Positions 54,539 through 62,572 of a DNA stretch of 64,000 nucleotides are shown here, piece by piece. Source of the stretch: Ruegeria sp. HKCCD7303 (GTDB lineage: Bacteria; Pseudomonadota; Alphaproteobacteria; Rhodobacterales; Rhodobacteraceae); contig NZ_WVRE01000002.1 in NCBI RefSeq assembly GCF_013111185.1, positions 682,001 to 746,000 on the forward strand. Reading direction: 5' to 3'. Made by a program: the position numbers and the translations under genes. Each line of letters starts with the position of its first letter. Positions within the stretch are counted from its first letter, which is position 1. The notes under the pieces were generated by a model. The model made no database searches, was not told the DNA's origin, and was given only the letters and a program-made list of their open reading frames with translations.

Positions 54539-55801
54539 ATGCGCTGGCTGATCCTTGCCTGTGCGTTGATCCCCCTGCCCGCATGGGCGGAGTTCTTCAC
54601 GCTCAAAGGTCATGGCGGGCCGATCATGGGTATCGCAACGGCCCCTGATGGACGGATCGCAACAGCCAGTTTCGACAATTCTGTCGGGCTATGGTCGGAC
54701 CAGACACCCGAATGGCTGGAAGGTCACGAAGCAGCCGTCAACGCGGTCGTCTTCAACGGTACAGCAATTTATTCCGCCGGAGACGATTTTACCCTCCGCC
54801 GCTGGCCGGGCGGAGAGATCGTCGGCCAACACAAAGGCAAGATCGTTTCTGTGGCTGCCTCAAAAACGCATGTCGCAACGGCCAGTTGGGACGGAACAAT
54901 CGGATTATGGCCCGTCGATGGCACTGCCCCCGCCCTGTTCGGCCCCACGGGCAGTGGCGTGAATGCGGTCACTTTTTCACCGGATGGATCAAAGCTTTTT
55001 TCCGCTGGCGTCGATGGGTCCTTACGCGTGTGGGATGTCGCAACCGGCGAAGAAACGGACCGGCTGGTTGAGCACGGATTTGGCATCAACGAATTGATTT
55101 TCAACGCGCAGGAAAACTGGATCGCCTATGGCGCGGTGGACGGGGTGACGCGCATCCTCGATCTGACAACCGGTGAAGAACGCGACTTCACTCTGGACCG
55201 CCGCCCGATCCTGGCCCTTGCGCTCAGCCCGGACCGAAGCCTTTTGGCGGTCGGTGACGGCGAAGGCTATATCATGATGATCGACACGACCGAATGGCGC
55301 ATCACGCAGGATTTCCGCGCAACGCTGCGCGGACCGGTCTGGGCGCTGTCATTCTCTGATGATGGCCAGAACATCCATGCAGGGGGCATAGACGCGGCGA
55401 TGTACAGCTGGCCCGTGGGTGCGCTGTCGGATCAACAGCAAATGGCTTCGACCGAGCCCAGTTTTCTGAAAGATCCCGACGAAATGGAGAATGGCGAACG
55501 TCAATTCGCCCGCAAATGCTCGATCTGCCACAGCCTGACACCCGAAAGCGAACGTCGGGCGGGTCCAACACTGCACGGTATCTTTGGGCGACCCGCCGGA
55601 TCGCTGCCGGGATATTTGTACTCGGATACGCTGCAAGACTCTGATATTGTTTGGAATGAACAAACAATAAATGCCCTTTTCGATAAGGGGCCGGATCATT
55701 ACATTCCGGGGTCGAAGATGCCGATGCAACGGATTACAGAACAGCAGGACCGGGACGACCTGATCGCTTTTCTGCGCCGTGCGACGGACGACCAGAACTG
55801 A
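54539..55801 (+). CDS. Periplasmic WD40 repeat/cytochrome c fusion protein
   Basis: 420 aa. Signal peptide to about Ala17. Residues 20-300 form about seven WD40-type blades, seen in repeats such as G-S-L-R-V-W-D-V-A-T-G and G-T-I-G-L-W-P-V-D-G. Residues 315-415 form a class I cytochrome c with C-S-I-C-H (327-331), G-P-x-L-H-G-I-F-G-R and the distal M-P-M-Q of the S-K-M-P-M motif. It adjoins fdhC without a gap, so it belongs to the operon. It may dock to the dehydrogenase or accept its electrons; this is inference. Similar WD40-cytochrome fusions occur elsewhere, but the role is unclear. Confidence 0.87.
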   Translation: MRWLILACALIPLPAWAEFFTLKGHGGPIMGIATAPDGRIATASFDNSVGLWSDQTPEWLEGHEAAVNAVVFNGTAIYSAGDDFTLRRWPGGEIVGQHKGKIVSVAASKTHVATASWDGTIGLWPVDGTAPALFGPTGSGVNAVTFSPDGSKLFSAGVDGSLRVWDVATGEETDRLVEHGFGINELIFNAQENWIAYGAVDGVTRILDLTTGEERDFTLDRRPILALALSPDRSLLAVGDGEGYIMMIDTTEWRITQDFRATLRGPVWALSFSDDGQNIHAGGIDAAMYSWPVGALSDQQQMASTEPSFLKDPDEMENGERQFARKCSICHSLTPESERRAGPTLHGIFGRPAGSLPGYLYSDTLQDSDIVWNEQTINALFDKGPDHYIPGSKMPMQRITEQQDRDDLIAFLRRATDDQN

Positions 55802-55814
55802 ACCGGAGGAGACT

Positions 55815-55940
55815 ATGAAAGCCTTTTTAGCCGCGGTTGTCGCGATGGTCGTGATTACAGTTGCAGCCCCGACGACGTTGGACCAGATCGGGTTCAGCGC
55901 CGCGGACAGCACATCTGGTTCTGCGGTGCGCCTGGACTGA
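55815..55940 (+). CDS. Small secreted peptide of formate dehydrogenase operon
   Basis: 41 aa, start at 55815 after GGAGGA with good spacing. Residues 1-20 form a signal peptide-like helix (M-K-A-F-L-A-A-V-V-A onward) and the rest is a short polar tail with A-P-T-T-L-D-Q-I. The next gene starts at the base after its stop. No family recognised; the clean ribosome site and position support it as real. Confidence 0.6.
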   Translation: MKAFLAAVVAMVVITVAAPTTLDQIGFSAADSTSGSAVRLD

Positions 55941-56813
55941 ATGTCTCAATACCTGACCACCCGCGAACTGGCCGATCTTTTGCGCATTGGCGAGCGTAAA
56001 GCCTATGACCTTGCCTCATCCGGCGAGGTGCCTTGTGTGCGCGCCATGGGCAAGCTTTTGTTCCCACGGGCCGAGATCATCGCCTGGCTCAACGCGTCAC
56101 GGTCTGGGCCTCAAGTGGCGGAACCGCCCCTGCCCCCGATCGTTGCTGGCAGCCATGATCCCCTTCTGGACTGGGCATTGCGCGAAAGCGGATCGGGGCT
56201 GGCAACGTATTATGATGGCTCTTTCGACGGATTGACACGATTGAGCGAGCGCAGCGCGCAGGCCGCTGTGCTGCACATCCACGAGGACGGAGGGTTCAAT
56301 ACCAAATCCCTGCGCGACTCATTGGGCGAAGCCCCGGTGATCCTCTATGAAGTCGCCCGTCGAGAACGCGGTTTGTTACTGGCACCGGGCGCATTGGACA
56401 TCAGATCGTTCCAGGACCTCAAATCGCGACGCATCATCCTGCGGCAAGACAGTGCAGCCAGCCAGCACTTGTTCAATGCGCAACTTGAAGCACATGACCT
56501 AACTTACGACGATTTTAACATTTTTCCCGGCCGCGCACGCACCGAGGAAGAGCTGGCCATTGCCCTGCACGATCAAAAGGCCGAAGCAGGCTTTGGACTG
56601 GGTGCCTTGGCCGGGCTGTACAACCTCGGCTTTGTCCCCACCCATTCCGAAAGGCTTGACCTGGCGATCTGGCGCAGATCGTTTTTCGATCCGCCGATGC
56701 AAAAACTGATGTCGCTGCTACGCTCGGATCATTTCACACAACGGGCCCGCGAATTCGGCGGTTATGACCTGTCGGGCCTCGGTACGATCCATCACAATGG
56801 TGCCAGCGGCTGA
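55941..56813 (+). CDS. HTH regulator with periplasmic-binding-protein-like sensor (molybdate/tungstate type)
   Basis: 290 aa, no signal peptide. Residues 1-55 are an excisionase/MerR-like winged helix (Y-L-T-T-R-E-L-A-D-L-L-R-I-G, then F-P-R-A-E-I-I-A-W-L). Residues 68-285 are a PBP-like domain of the COG1910 type (S-H-D-P-L-L-D-W-A-L-R-E, Q-D-S-A-A-S-Q-H-L). This layout acts as a cytoplasmic sensor. Convergence with tupA suggests it senses tungstate or molybdate and controls the tup and fdh genes. The ligand is not proven. Confidence 0.8.
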   Translation: MSQYLTTRELADLLRIGERKAYDLASSGEVPCVRAMGKLLFPRAEIIAWLNASRSGPQVAEPPLPPIVAGSHDPLLDWALRESGSGLATYYDGSFDGLTRLSERSAQAAVLHIHEDGGFNTKSLRDSLGEAPVILYEVARRERGLLLAPGALDIRSFQDLKSRRIILRQDSAASQHLFNAQLEAHDLTYDDFNIFPGRARTEEELAIALHDQKAEAGFGLGALAGLYNLGFVPTHSERLDLAIWRRSFFDPPMQKLMSLLRSDHFTQRAREFGGYDLSGLGTIHHNGASG

Positions 56814-56860
56814 TCCTCCGCCAACCGCTTCATCTTTTCAGAAATACTCGCCCCGCAGGT

Positions 56861-56877
56861 GTTGGCTGCAGGCCAAC
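56861..56877 (-). terminator. Weak hairpin after tupA
   Basis: GTTGGC-TGCAG-GCCAAC lies immediately after the tupA stop codon on the minus strand, between the convergent regulator and tupA. No long T-run follows, so termination would be weak or rho-dependent. Confidence 0.35.
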
Positions 56878-57696
56878 TTATTGGGCATTGGGGAAAAACA
56901 CCTGCTGTCCCTCCAGCCTGAAGGACGCGATCGCCTCCTGCCCGTCCGGCCCCGTCAACCAGTCGATAAAGCGTTGACCGGATGCCGCCCGCACATGTTG
57001 GTGCTTTTCCGGGTTCACAAGGATCACACCGTATTGATTAAACAGGCGCGGATCGCCTTCGACCAACACCTCTAGATTGCCTCTGTTGCCAAAAGACAGC
57101 CACGTGGCCCGGTCTGTAAGTGTATAGGCGTCCATGCCCCCGGCCACGTTCAGGGTCGCGCCCATACCCGATCCGGTTTCACGATACCACGTGCCGGAAG
57201 CACCCTTTGGATCAAGCCCGGCAGACGACCAATGGCCCAGCTCGGCCTTATGCGTCCCACTGTCATCGCCACGCGATGCAAAAGGGGCTTCGGCCTCTGC
57301 AATGGCCGTCAGAGCAACCAGTATATCGGTGCCTCCACGAATACCGGCCGGGTCAGATTTTGGGCCGACCAGAACAAAATCGTTATACATCAGGTCTTTT
57401 CGCTCAACGCCCCAGCCGTCCGCGACAAATTTCTCTTCGGCTGGTTTGGCGTGGACCAGCAGAACGTCCCCGTCCCCGTTGACTGCATTGCGAATGGCCT
57501 GACCTGTTCCAACCGCGACAACGCGCACATCTATGCCAGACTCAGCCTCGAACCACGGCAATATGTGTTCCAACAGTCCAGAATTCTGCGTCGATGTCGT
57601 GGATTGAACAACAATGAACGGCGTTTCTGCTGAAACCCCCCCTGCCGATAGGCCAAGTGCAACTGCTGCTGCCCGAATAAATGCCCGGAACATCAT
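56878..57696 (-). CDS. tupA: Tungstate ABC transporter substrate-binding protein
   Basis: 272 aa. Signal peptide to about Ala23. The oxyanion-binding start S-T-T-S-T-Q-N-S-G-L-L-E-H-I-L-P is typical of TupA, as are D-D-S-G-T-H near 148 and E-T-G-S-G-M-G-A-T near 175. It is distinct from ModA. It captures tungstate in the periplasm and hands it to TupB. Cotranscribed after tupB and tupC. Specificity for W over Mo is family inference. Confidence 0.9.
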   Translation of the reverse strand: MMFRAFIRAAAVALGLSAGGVSAETPFIVVQSTTSTQNSGLLEHILPWFEAESGIDVRVVAVGTGQAIRNAVNGDGDVLLVHAKPAEEKFVADGWGVERKDLMYNDFVLVGPKSDPAGIRGGTDILVALTAIAEAEAPFASRGDDSGTHKAELGHWSSAGLDPKGASGTWYRETGSGMGATLNVAGGMDAYTLTDRATWLSFGNRGNLEVLVEGDPRLFNQYGVILVNPEKHQHVRAASGQRFIDWLTGPDGQEAIASFRLEGQQVFFPNAQ

Positions 57697-57714
57697 GTTC
57701 TCCGTCTTTTCTTA

Positions 57715-58449
57715 TTAAGTAACCAACCCACCCGCCAGATAGCGACGCGATGCTTCGCTTTCGGGGGCATCCAATACCTGTTTCGCGGGCCCATGTTCTA
57801 CCACTTGACCGCCCTGCATCATGACAATATCCGCAGCCAAACGTCGCGCCTGTCCGATGTCATGTGTCACCATAACGATCCGCACCCCACGTGCCGAGGC
57901 GCGCCGGATCATCCGCTCGATCATTTGTGTGGCGCTCGGGTCCAGGGCACTGGTCGGTTCATCCAGAAACAGAGTTTCGGGCTCAGTCGCCAGGGCGCGC
58001 AGGATTGCCAGCCGCTGCGCCTCACCCCCGGAAAGTGAGCGAGCCGGCTGTCGCGCCTTGCCGTCCAGCCCCCCTTCGACCAGCAATTCGGCGATGCGTT
58101 TTTTTCTGTCTGTGCGCCCCATACTCTGACGCTTTAGAACAAAGTCCAGATTTGCAGAGACCGAACGACGCAACAAAACCGGTTGCTGGAACACCATAGC
58201 CTGGCGCGCCTTTTGTGCCGTGCTCAGCGGAAGTCCGTCCTGGACGACGCGCCCACGATCCGGTGCGATCAGACCATGCAAACAACGCAACAGCAGGCTT
58301 TTGCCTGCGCCGTTCGGACCAAGGATGAGGGTTGGTCCGGGACCATCCAGAACCAGCGACGGCACATCCAGCAACGAACGGCCTTTGCTGCGAATCCGAA
58401 GATCTTTGACCTCAAGGCGGCTCACCAAGTTGCAGATGCCATCACGCAT
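57715..58449 (-). CDS. tupC: Tungstate ABC transporter ATP-binding protein
   Basis: 244 aa. Walker A G-P-N-G-A-G-K-S (about 45-52), signature L-S-G-G-E-A-Q-R (about 140), Walker B L-F-L-D-E-P-T-S-A-L-D and an H-loop V-T-H-D. It lacks the molybdate-binding TOBE extension of ModC, as expected for TupC. Its start overlaps the end of tupB by eight bases. Confidence 0.88.
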   Translation of the reverse strand: MRDGICNLVSRLEVKDLRIRSKGRSLLDVPSLVLDGPGPTLILGPNGAGKSLLLRCLHGLIAPDRGRVVQDGLPLSTAQKARQAMVFQQPVLLRRSVSANLDFVLKRQSMGRTDRKKRIAELLVEGGLDGKARQPARSLSGGEAQRLAILRALATEPETLFLDEPTSALDPSATQMIERMIRRASARGVRIVMVTHDIGQARRLAADIVMMQGGQVVEHGPAKQVLDAPESEASRRYLAGGLVT

Positions 58450-59155
58450 GGCGCAACCCCTCTTGCTCGGCCTTCAAGCTTACGGCGCTGACCATTGCGT
58501 TCACCGCCACAGCAATCCCGATCAGGATCGCCCCCAATGCCAACGCCAATGCGAGGTTTCCCTTTGAAGTTTCCAACGCGATGGTTGTGGTCATCACGCG
58601 CGTCACGTGGTTGATGTTGCCCCCGACAATGATCACCGCGCCAACCTCGGCGATGGCGCGTCCGAAGCCTGCCAGCAAGGCCGTAACCAAGGCCAGCCTT
58701 GCGTCCCACAACAAAACCGGAACCGAAGCCAGCCTGGACACGCCTAGGGATCGCAACTGTTCCGAATACTCCTCGGCCAGCATCTCGATCACCTGCCGCG
58801 TCAATGCCGCGACGATTGGTGTGACCAGCACCACTTGCGCGATAATCATCGCAGTCGGCGTGTACAAAAGTTGCAGTACACCCAAAGGGCCTGAACGGGA
58901 CAGCATCAGATAGACCAGCAGGCCCACGACCACGGGCGGGAACCCCATCAGTGCATTCATCAGCACGATCAAAATGCGTCTTCCAGGAAACCGGGCAACG
59001 GCCAAAGCAGCCCCCACAGGCATCCCAATCAGCGCGGAAATCAGCACGGCAAACAGTGAAACCTTCAGAGACAACAGCACAATCGCCCAAAGCTCTGAGT
59101 CCCCATGCAGGATCAGAGAAATTGCAGAGTTGAATTCTGATGCAAAACTTTGCAT
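58442..59155 (-). CDS. tupB: Tungstate ABC transporter permease
   Basis: 237 aa, about five or six membrane helices. The cytoplasmic coupling motif E-x-x-G-x-x-x-x-x-G-G is present as A-E-V-G-A-V-I-I-V-G-G-N (near 165), and M-G-F-P-P-V-V-V-G-L near 70 is typical of TupB. First gene of the tupBCA operon, behind a palindromic candidate operator. Confidence 0.9.
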   Translation of the reverse strand: MQSFASEFNSAISLILHGDSELWAIVLLSLKVSLFAVLISALIGMPVGAALAVARFPGRRILIVLMNALMGFPPVVVGLLVYLMLSRSGPLGVLQLLYTPTAMIIAQVVLVTPIVAALTRQVIEMLAEEYSEQLRSLGVSRLASVPVLLWDARLALVTALLAGFGRAIAEVGAVIIVGGNINHVTRVMTTTIALETSKGNLALALALGAILIGIAVAVNAMVSAVSLKAEQEGLRHA

Positions 59156-59172
59156 TTTCTACCGTGATGCCT

Positions 59173-59190
59173 GCGTTTCGTACGAAATGC
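59173..59190. promoter_or_regulatory. Palindromic candidate operator of tupBCA
   Basis: TTTCGTACGAAA (59176-59187) is a perfect 12-bp palindrome, extended by matching GC/GC ends to 18 bp with one mismatch pair. It lies 17 bases upstream of the tupB ATG. The neighbouring HTH-PBP regulator is the obvious candidate to bind; this is inference. Confidence 0.55.
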
Positions 59191-59260
59191 GTTTATTTTC
59201 AGATAAATACTACTCTGTTTTTCGAATGAGTACAGACACAAATCCGGCATAGGAAATATG

Positions 59261-59288
59261 AAACGCGGCCCCAATCGGGACCGCGTTG
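59261..59288 (-). terminator. Rho-independent terminator of the pyrimidine-type ABC operon
   Basis: On the minus strand, AACGCGG-TCCC, loop, GGGG-CCGCGTT is followed by TCATATTTCC. The stem pairs over about ten bases with one mismatch and lies 26 bases after the stop of the binding-protein gene. Confidence 0.7.
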
Positions 59289-59313
59289 AAATTGTTCGGA
59301 TTGACAACTTGGA

Positions 59314-60315
59314 TCAGTTCAAGGCTGCATCCGTGATCTGGTGCGTCCAGGCACCTTCGGGCTGCTTGGTAATTGCCGGGTTCTCTGCAGAAACGGCCGA
59401 GAGCAGTGTTTTCACTGTCTGCTCGTAGTCAGCGGGATCCAGCGCACCGTCTGATCCTTCAATCAGTTTTGCGACCTCACCCATCATGTAAACCTGATGG
59501 TCCAGCTCCTGCGCGCCGGTCTCATCGAATTCCAGCACGATTTCGGCGGCCTCTTCCTGATTTTCAGCTGCATATTTCCAGCCCTTCATCGAGGCACGAA
59601 CGAACCGTTCCATCTTGTCGACAAATTCAGGATCACTCAGGTTCTCTTCCATGACATACAGGCCGTCCTCGAGCATCCCAAAACCCATCTGAAGATAGTT
59701 GAAAGTCACCAGCTCTTCGGGCGTGATACCGGCCTGAAGGATCTGGCGGTACTCGTTGTACGTCATGGTGGAGATGCAATCCGCCTGCCCCTGAATCAGG
59801 GGATCTGCGGAAAACGCCTGTTTTAGAACAGTAACCCCGTTCTCGTCCGCGCCATCCGTTTCGATGCCCAAGGACGCCATCCAGGCATAGAAGGGATACT
59901 CATTGCCAAAGAACCAAACACCCATGGTGCGGCCGGGGAAATCCTCGGGCGTTTCAACGCCGGTGGACTTCAGGCAGTTGACCTGAAGCCCTCCGGTTTT
60001 GAACGGCTGTGCAATGTTTACCAGCGGAACACCGCGTTCACGCGCAGCCAAACCAGCGGCCATCCAAGTGGTGATGACGTCGGCACCACCTCCAGCAATA
60101 ACCTGTTCCGGTGCGATGTCCGGACCGCCCGGTTTGATTGTGACATCAAGCCCTTCTTCGTCGTAGAAACCTTTCGCTTCTGCTACAAAGTAGCCAGCAA
60201 ATTGCGCCTGCCCGACCCATTTCAACTGCAACGTCACTTCGTCCGCCGCAAGCGCCGTAGTGGCTGCCAAACTGAAGGCGGCAACCGCCCCGCTAAGTAG
60301 CTTGTTCATCTTCAT
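59314..60315 (-). CDS. ABC transporter substrate-binding protein, NMT1/THI5-like
   Basis: 333 aa. Signal peptide to about Ala23 (T-T-A-L-A-A). The NMT1/THI5-like fold shows Q-L-K-W-V-G-Q-A-Q-F-A-G-Y-F-V-A (about 31-46), G-F-Y-D-E-E-G-L-D-V-T-I and the G-G-G-A-D-V motif. Family members bind pyrimidines, thiamine precursors or riboflavin. The adjoining dihydropyrimidinase gene points to uracil, thymine or hydantoins. A second ATG two codons in is possible, but the ribosome site GGAGAT suits the first. Confidence 0.88.
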   Translation of the reverse strand: MKMNKLLSGAVAAFSLAATTALAADEVTLQLKWVGQAQFAGYFVAEAKGFYDEEGLDVTIKPGGPDIAPEQVIAGGGADVITTWMAAGLAARERGVPLVNIAQPFKTGGLQVNCLKSTGVETPEDFPGRTMGVWFFGNEYPFYAWMASLGIETDGADENGVTVLKQAFSADPLIQGQADCISTMTYNEYRQILQAGITPEELVTFNYLQMGFGMLEDGLYVMEENLSDPEFVDKMERFVRASMKGWKYAAENQEEAAEIVLEFDETGAQELDHQVYMMGEVAKLIEGSDGALDPADYEQTVKTLLSAVSAENPAITKQPEGAWTHQITDAALN

Positions 60316-60372
60316 ATCTCCTAGTTGCTTTTGGTTGCCCCGTTTTCGAGGTCTGTTGAATTATTCCTTTTC

Positions 60373-61218
60373 TTATCCACGTTGTGACGGATGCCAAAAC
60401 GTCACGACCTTCTCGATGCCTGCGACGAGGCCATAAAAGGCGGTGCCGGCAAGCGCTGCCACCACGATCTCGGCCCAGACCATATCAAGCGACAGCTGGC
60501 CTACGCTGGTAGAAATCCGAAAGCCCATCCCCACGATTGGCGAGCCAAAGAACTCTGCCACAATGGCTCCGATCAAAGCCAAAGTTGTTGAAATCTTCAA
60601 CCCATTGAAAATGAAAGGCATCGCCGCAGGCAAACGCAGTTTCACAAAACTCTGCCAATAGGTTGCGGCATAAGTCTCCATCAGATCGCGCTGCATCGCC
60701 GTGGCTTCACGCAACCCGGCCACGGTGTTGACCAGCATCGGAAAGAACACCATCACAACGACCACCGCCGCTTTGGAATGCCAATCAAACCCGAACCACA
60801 TGACCAGGATCGGCGCCGTTCCAACGATGGGTAGAGCTGCTACGAAATTCCCCACAGGCAAAAGACCGAGGCGCAGGAAGTCCCACCGATCCACAGCAAT
60901 GGCCATAAGAAATGCCGATCCACAGCCGATGACATATCCGCTGAGCGCACCTTTCAGAATTGTCTGAACAAAATCCGCCCACAGAATGTCAAGGCTACCG
61001 GCAAAGCGCAGCGCGATGGCGGAAGGTGCTGGCAGGATGACCAACGGAACCTCTAGTCCGCGCACCAACAGCTCCCACGCACCTACGACGGTCAGCCCGA
61101 AAATCACCGGCGCCAGAAAGCGTACGATCCGACTGTCCGCCTGCGGTCCACTGGCCAGGCGGCTGTTCAACCACCAGCCAAAAGCCCACAGCAGCAGAGC
61201 AAAGATAACCAACATCAT
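60373..61218 (-). CDS. ABC transporter permease (pyrimidine-type)
   Basis: 281 aa with about seven membrane helices, one of them N-terminal. The coupling segment of SsuC/ThiX-type permeases is visible: L-M-E-T-Y-A-A-T-Y-W-Q-S-F-V-K-L-R-L-P-A-A-M-P. Partner of the permease encoded just upstream (start overlaps its stop by four bases), so the transporter probably uses a heterodimeric pore. Confidence 0.88.
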   Translation of the reverse strand: MMLVIFALLLWAFGWWLNSRLASGPQADSRIVRFLAPVIFGLTVVGAWELLVRGLEVPLVILPAPSAIALRFAGSLDILWADFVQTILKGALSGYVIGCGSAFLMAIAVDRWDFLRLGLLPVGNFVAALPIVGTAPILVMWFGFDWHSKAAVVVVMVFFPMLVNTVAGLREATAMQRDLMETYAATYWQSFVKLRLPAAMPFIFNGLKISTTLALIGAIVAEFFGSPIVGMGFRISTSVGQLSLDMVWAEIVVAALAGTAFYGLVAGIEKVVTFWHPSQRG

Positions 61219-62141
61219 TGCGCCATCCCCATCCGCTTCAGGACCATCCGCTCAACCAATCCGAGCAATCCAACCAGACAGGCAGCCAGAATGGCGGCCG
61301 CGAACAAGGCCGACCAAATCTGCACCGTCTGGCCATAGTAACTGCCAGCCAGCAAACGAGCACCCAGCCCGGCGACGGCCCCTGTCGGCAGTTCCCCCAC
61401 GATTGCGCCGACCAAAGACGCCGCGATACCGATTTTCAACGACGTGAAAAGGTAAGGCATCGACGCAGGCAAGCGCAGTTTCCAAAAGCCTTGCGACCGG
61501 CTGGCATTATAGGTTTGCAACAGGTCCAGTTGCATCGCATCGGGGCTGCGCAGCCCTTTGACCATACCAACGACAACCGGGAAAAAGCTAAGGTAAGCCG
61601 ATATGATGGCCTTGGGGATTATCCCCTGAACGCCAACCGAATACAGGACAACAATGATCATTGGTGCCAGTGCAATAATGGGGATCGTCTGGCTCACAAT
61701 GGCCCATGGCATGACAGACAAATCCATCACGCGGCTATGAACGATCCCCACAGCCAGCAAGATGCCCAACCCCGTGCCGATCACAAAGCCAAGCATCGTC
61801 GCGCTGAGCGTCACCCAACCATGATAGATCAACGATCGTTTCGAGGTGATTTTCTTCTCGACAGTCGTTTCCCACAATTCAATCACGACCTGATGGGGCG
61901 AAGGCAAACGGGGTTTTTTCTTTTCCCACGCGGCGGGGATCGCAAACGTGTTGTTTACCACCAGCCCAAACTCGCCCAAGTCGCGGCGCGCGCTTGCAGT
62001 GGGCGGCTGAACCTCGGCCCCGCCACGCTCAAGCTCACTCAGAACACCTTTGATATTCATCGGAACACAAGCCGCGTACCAAATCAGGGCGATTACAGCG
62101 ACAACTGTGAGTATGGCAACGACCTGCTTCATGCGTGCCAC
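61215..62141 (-). CDS. ABC transporter permease (pyrimidine-type)
   Basis: 308 aa. One N-terminal helix, then a periplasmic segment of about 70 residues, then five or six helices. The coupling loop L-L-Q-T-Y-N-A-S-R-S-Q-G-F-W-K-L-R-L-P-A is clear. Start at 62141 overlaps the end of the GNAT gene; an ATG three codons later (62132) would just avoid most of the overlap. Confidence 0.87.
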   Translation of the reverse strand: MARMKQVVAILTVVAVIALIWYAACVPMNIKGVLSELERGGAEVQPPTASARRDLGEFGLVVNNTFAIPAAWEKKKPRLPSPHQVVIELWETTVEKKITSKRSLIYHGWVTLSATMLGFVIGTGLGILLAVGIVHSRVMDLSVMPWAIVSQTIPIIALAPMIIVVLYSVGVQGIIPKAIISAYLSFFPVVVGMVKGLRSPDAMQLDLLQTYNASRSQGFWKLRLPASMPYLFTSLKIGIAASLVGAIVGELPTGAVAGLGARLLAGSYYGQTVQIWSALFAAAILAACLVGLLGLVERMVLKRMGMAQ

Positions 62142-62572
62142 TCCATGCGATAGACGGGCACAGTGTCTGGCGGTACCGGAGGCTCCTCTACGGTCACTTC
62201 AAACCCTTCGCGGCGGTAAAAGCGCTGCGCCGCGGTGTTGGGCCTGTGGGTCGTCAGCCAAAGAAACCCTCTTCCCTCTTTGGCGATATCGATGAACCGC
62301 TTGCCGATGCCTTGCCCCGTTCGGCTGCAATACAGCGCGCCAATCTTCTGCTGCTCGGGATCAACCGACATATAGCAATCGACCGGATCACCGGCGACCC
62401 AGATCTCACGACTTTCGAATGCATCCCGGATCAGGTTCGCCAGTTCTTCCACCGGCAATTCCTCGGGCATCCAATCTGTTTGCGTCGCCCAGTCGTGAAC
62501 GACCTTGGCGCAGGACTTGACGTCACTTGGCACGGCGCGTCTGATCTTATCTGCGTTCAGTTCAGTCGTCAT
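62129..62572 (-). CDS. GNAT-family N-acetyltransferase
   Basis: 147 aa from the ATG at 62572. GNAT fold: an N-terminal R-R-A-V-P-S-D-V-K segment and the acetyl-CoA loop R-T-G-Q-G-I-G-K-R-F (about 91-100), then N-T-A-A-Q-R-F-Y-R-R-E-G-F near 119. Cytoplasmic; substrate unknown. It is inserted between the ATPase and permease genes, overlapping both, so it is firmly part of this operon and may act on an intermediate of the transported compound. Confidence 0.88.
   Translation of the reverse strand: MTTELNADKIRRAVPSDVKSCAKVVHDWATQTDWMPEELPVEELANLIRDAFESREIWVAGDPVDCYMSVDPEQQKIGALYCSRTGQGIGKRFIDIAKEGRGFLWLTTHRPNTAAQRFYRREGFEVTVEEPPVPPDTVPVYRMEWHA

Noticed and set aside
61218..62153. 311-codon open frame antisense to an ABC permease
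   Set aside because: Highly polar, His/Gln/Arg-rich sequence with no family pattern; the permease on the other strand is clear.
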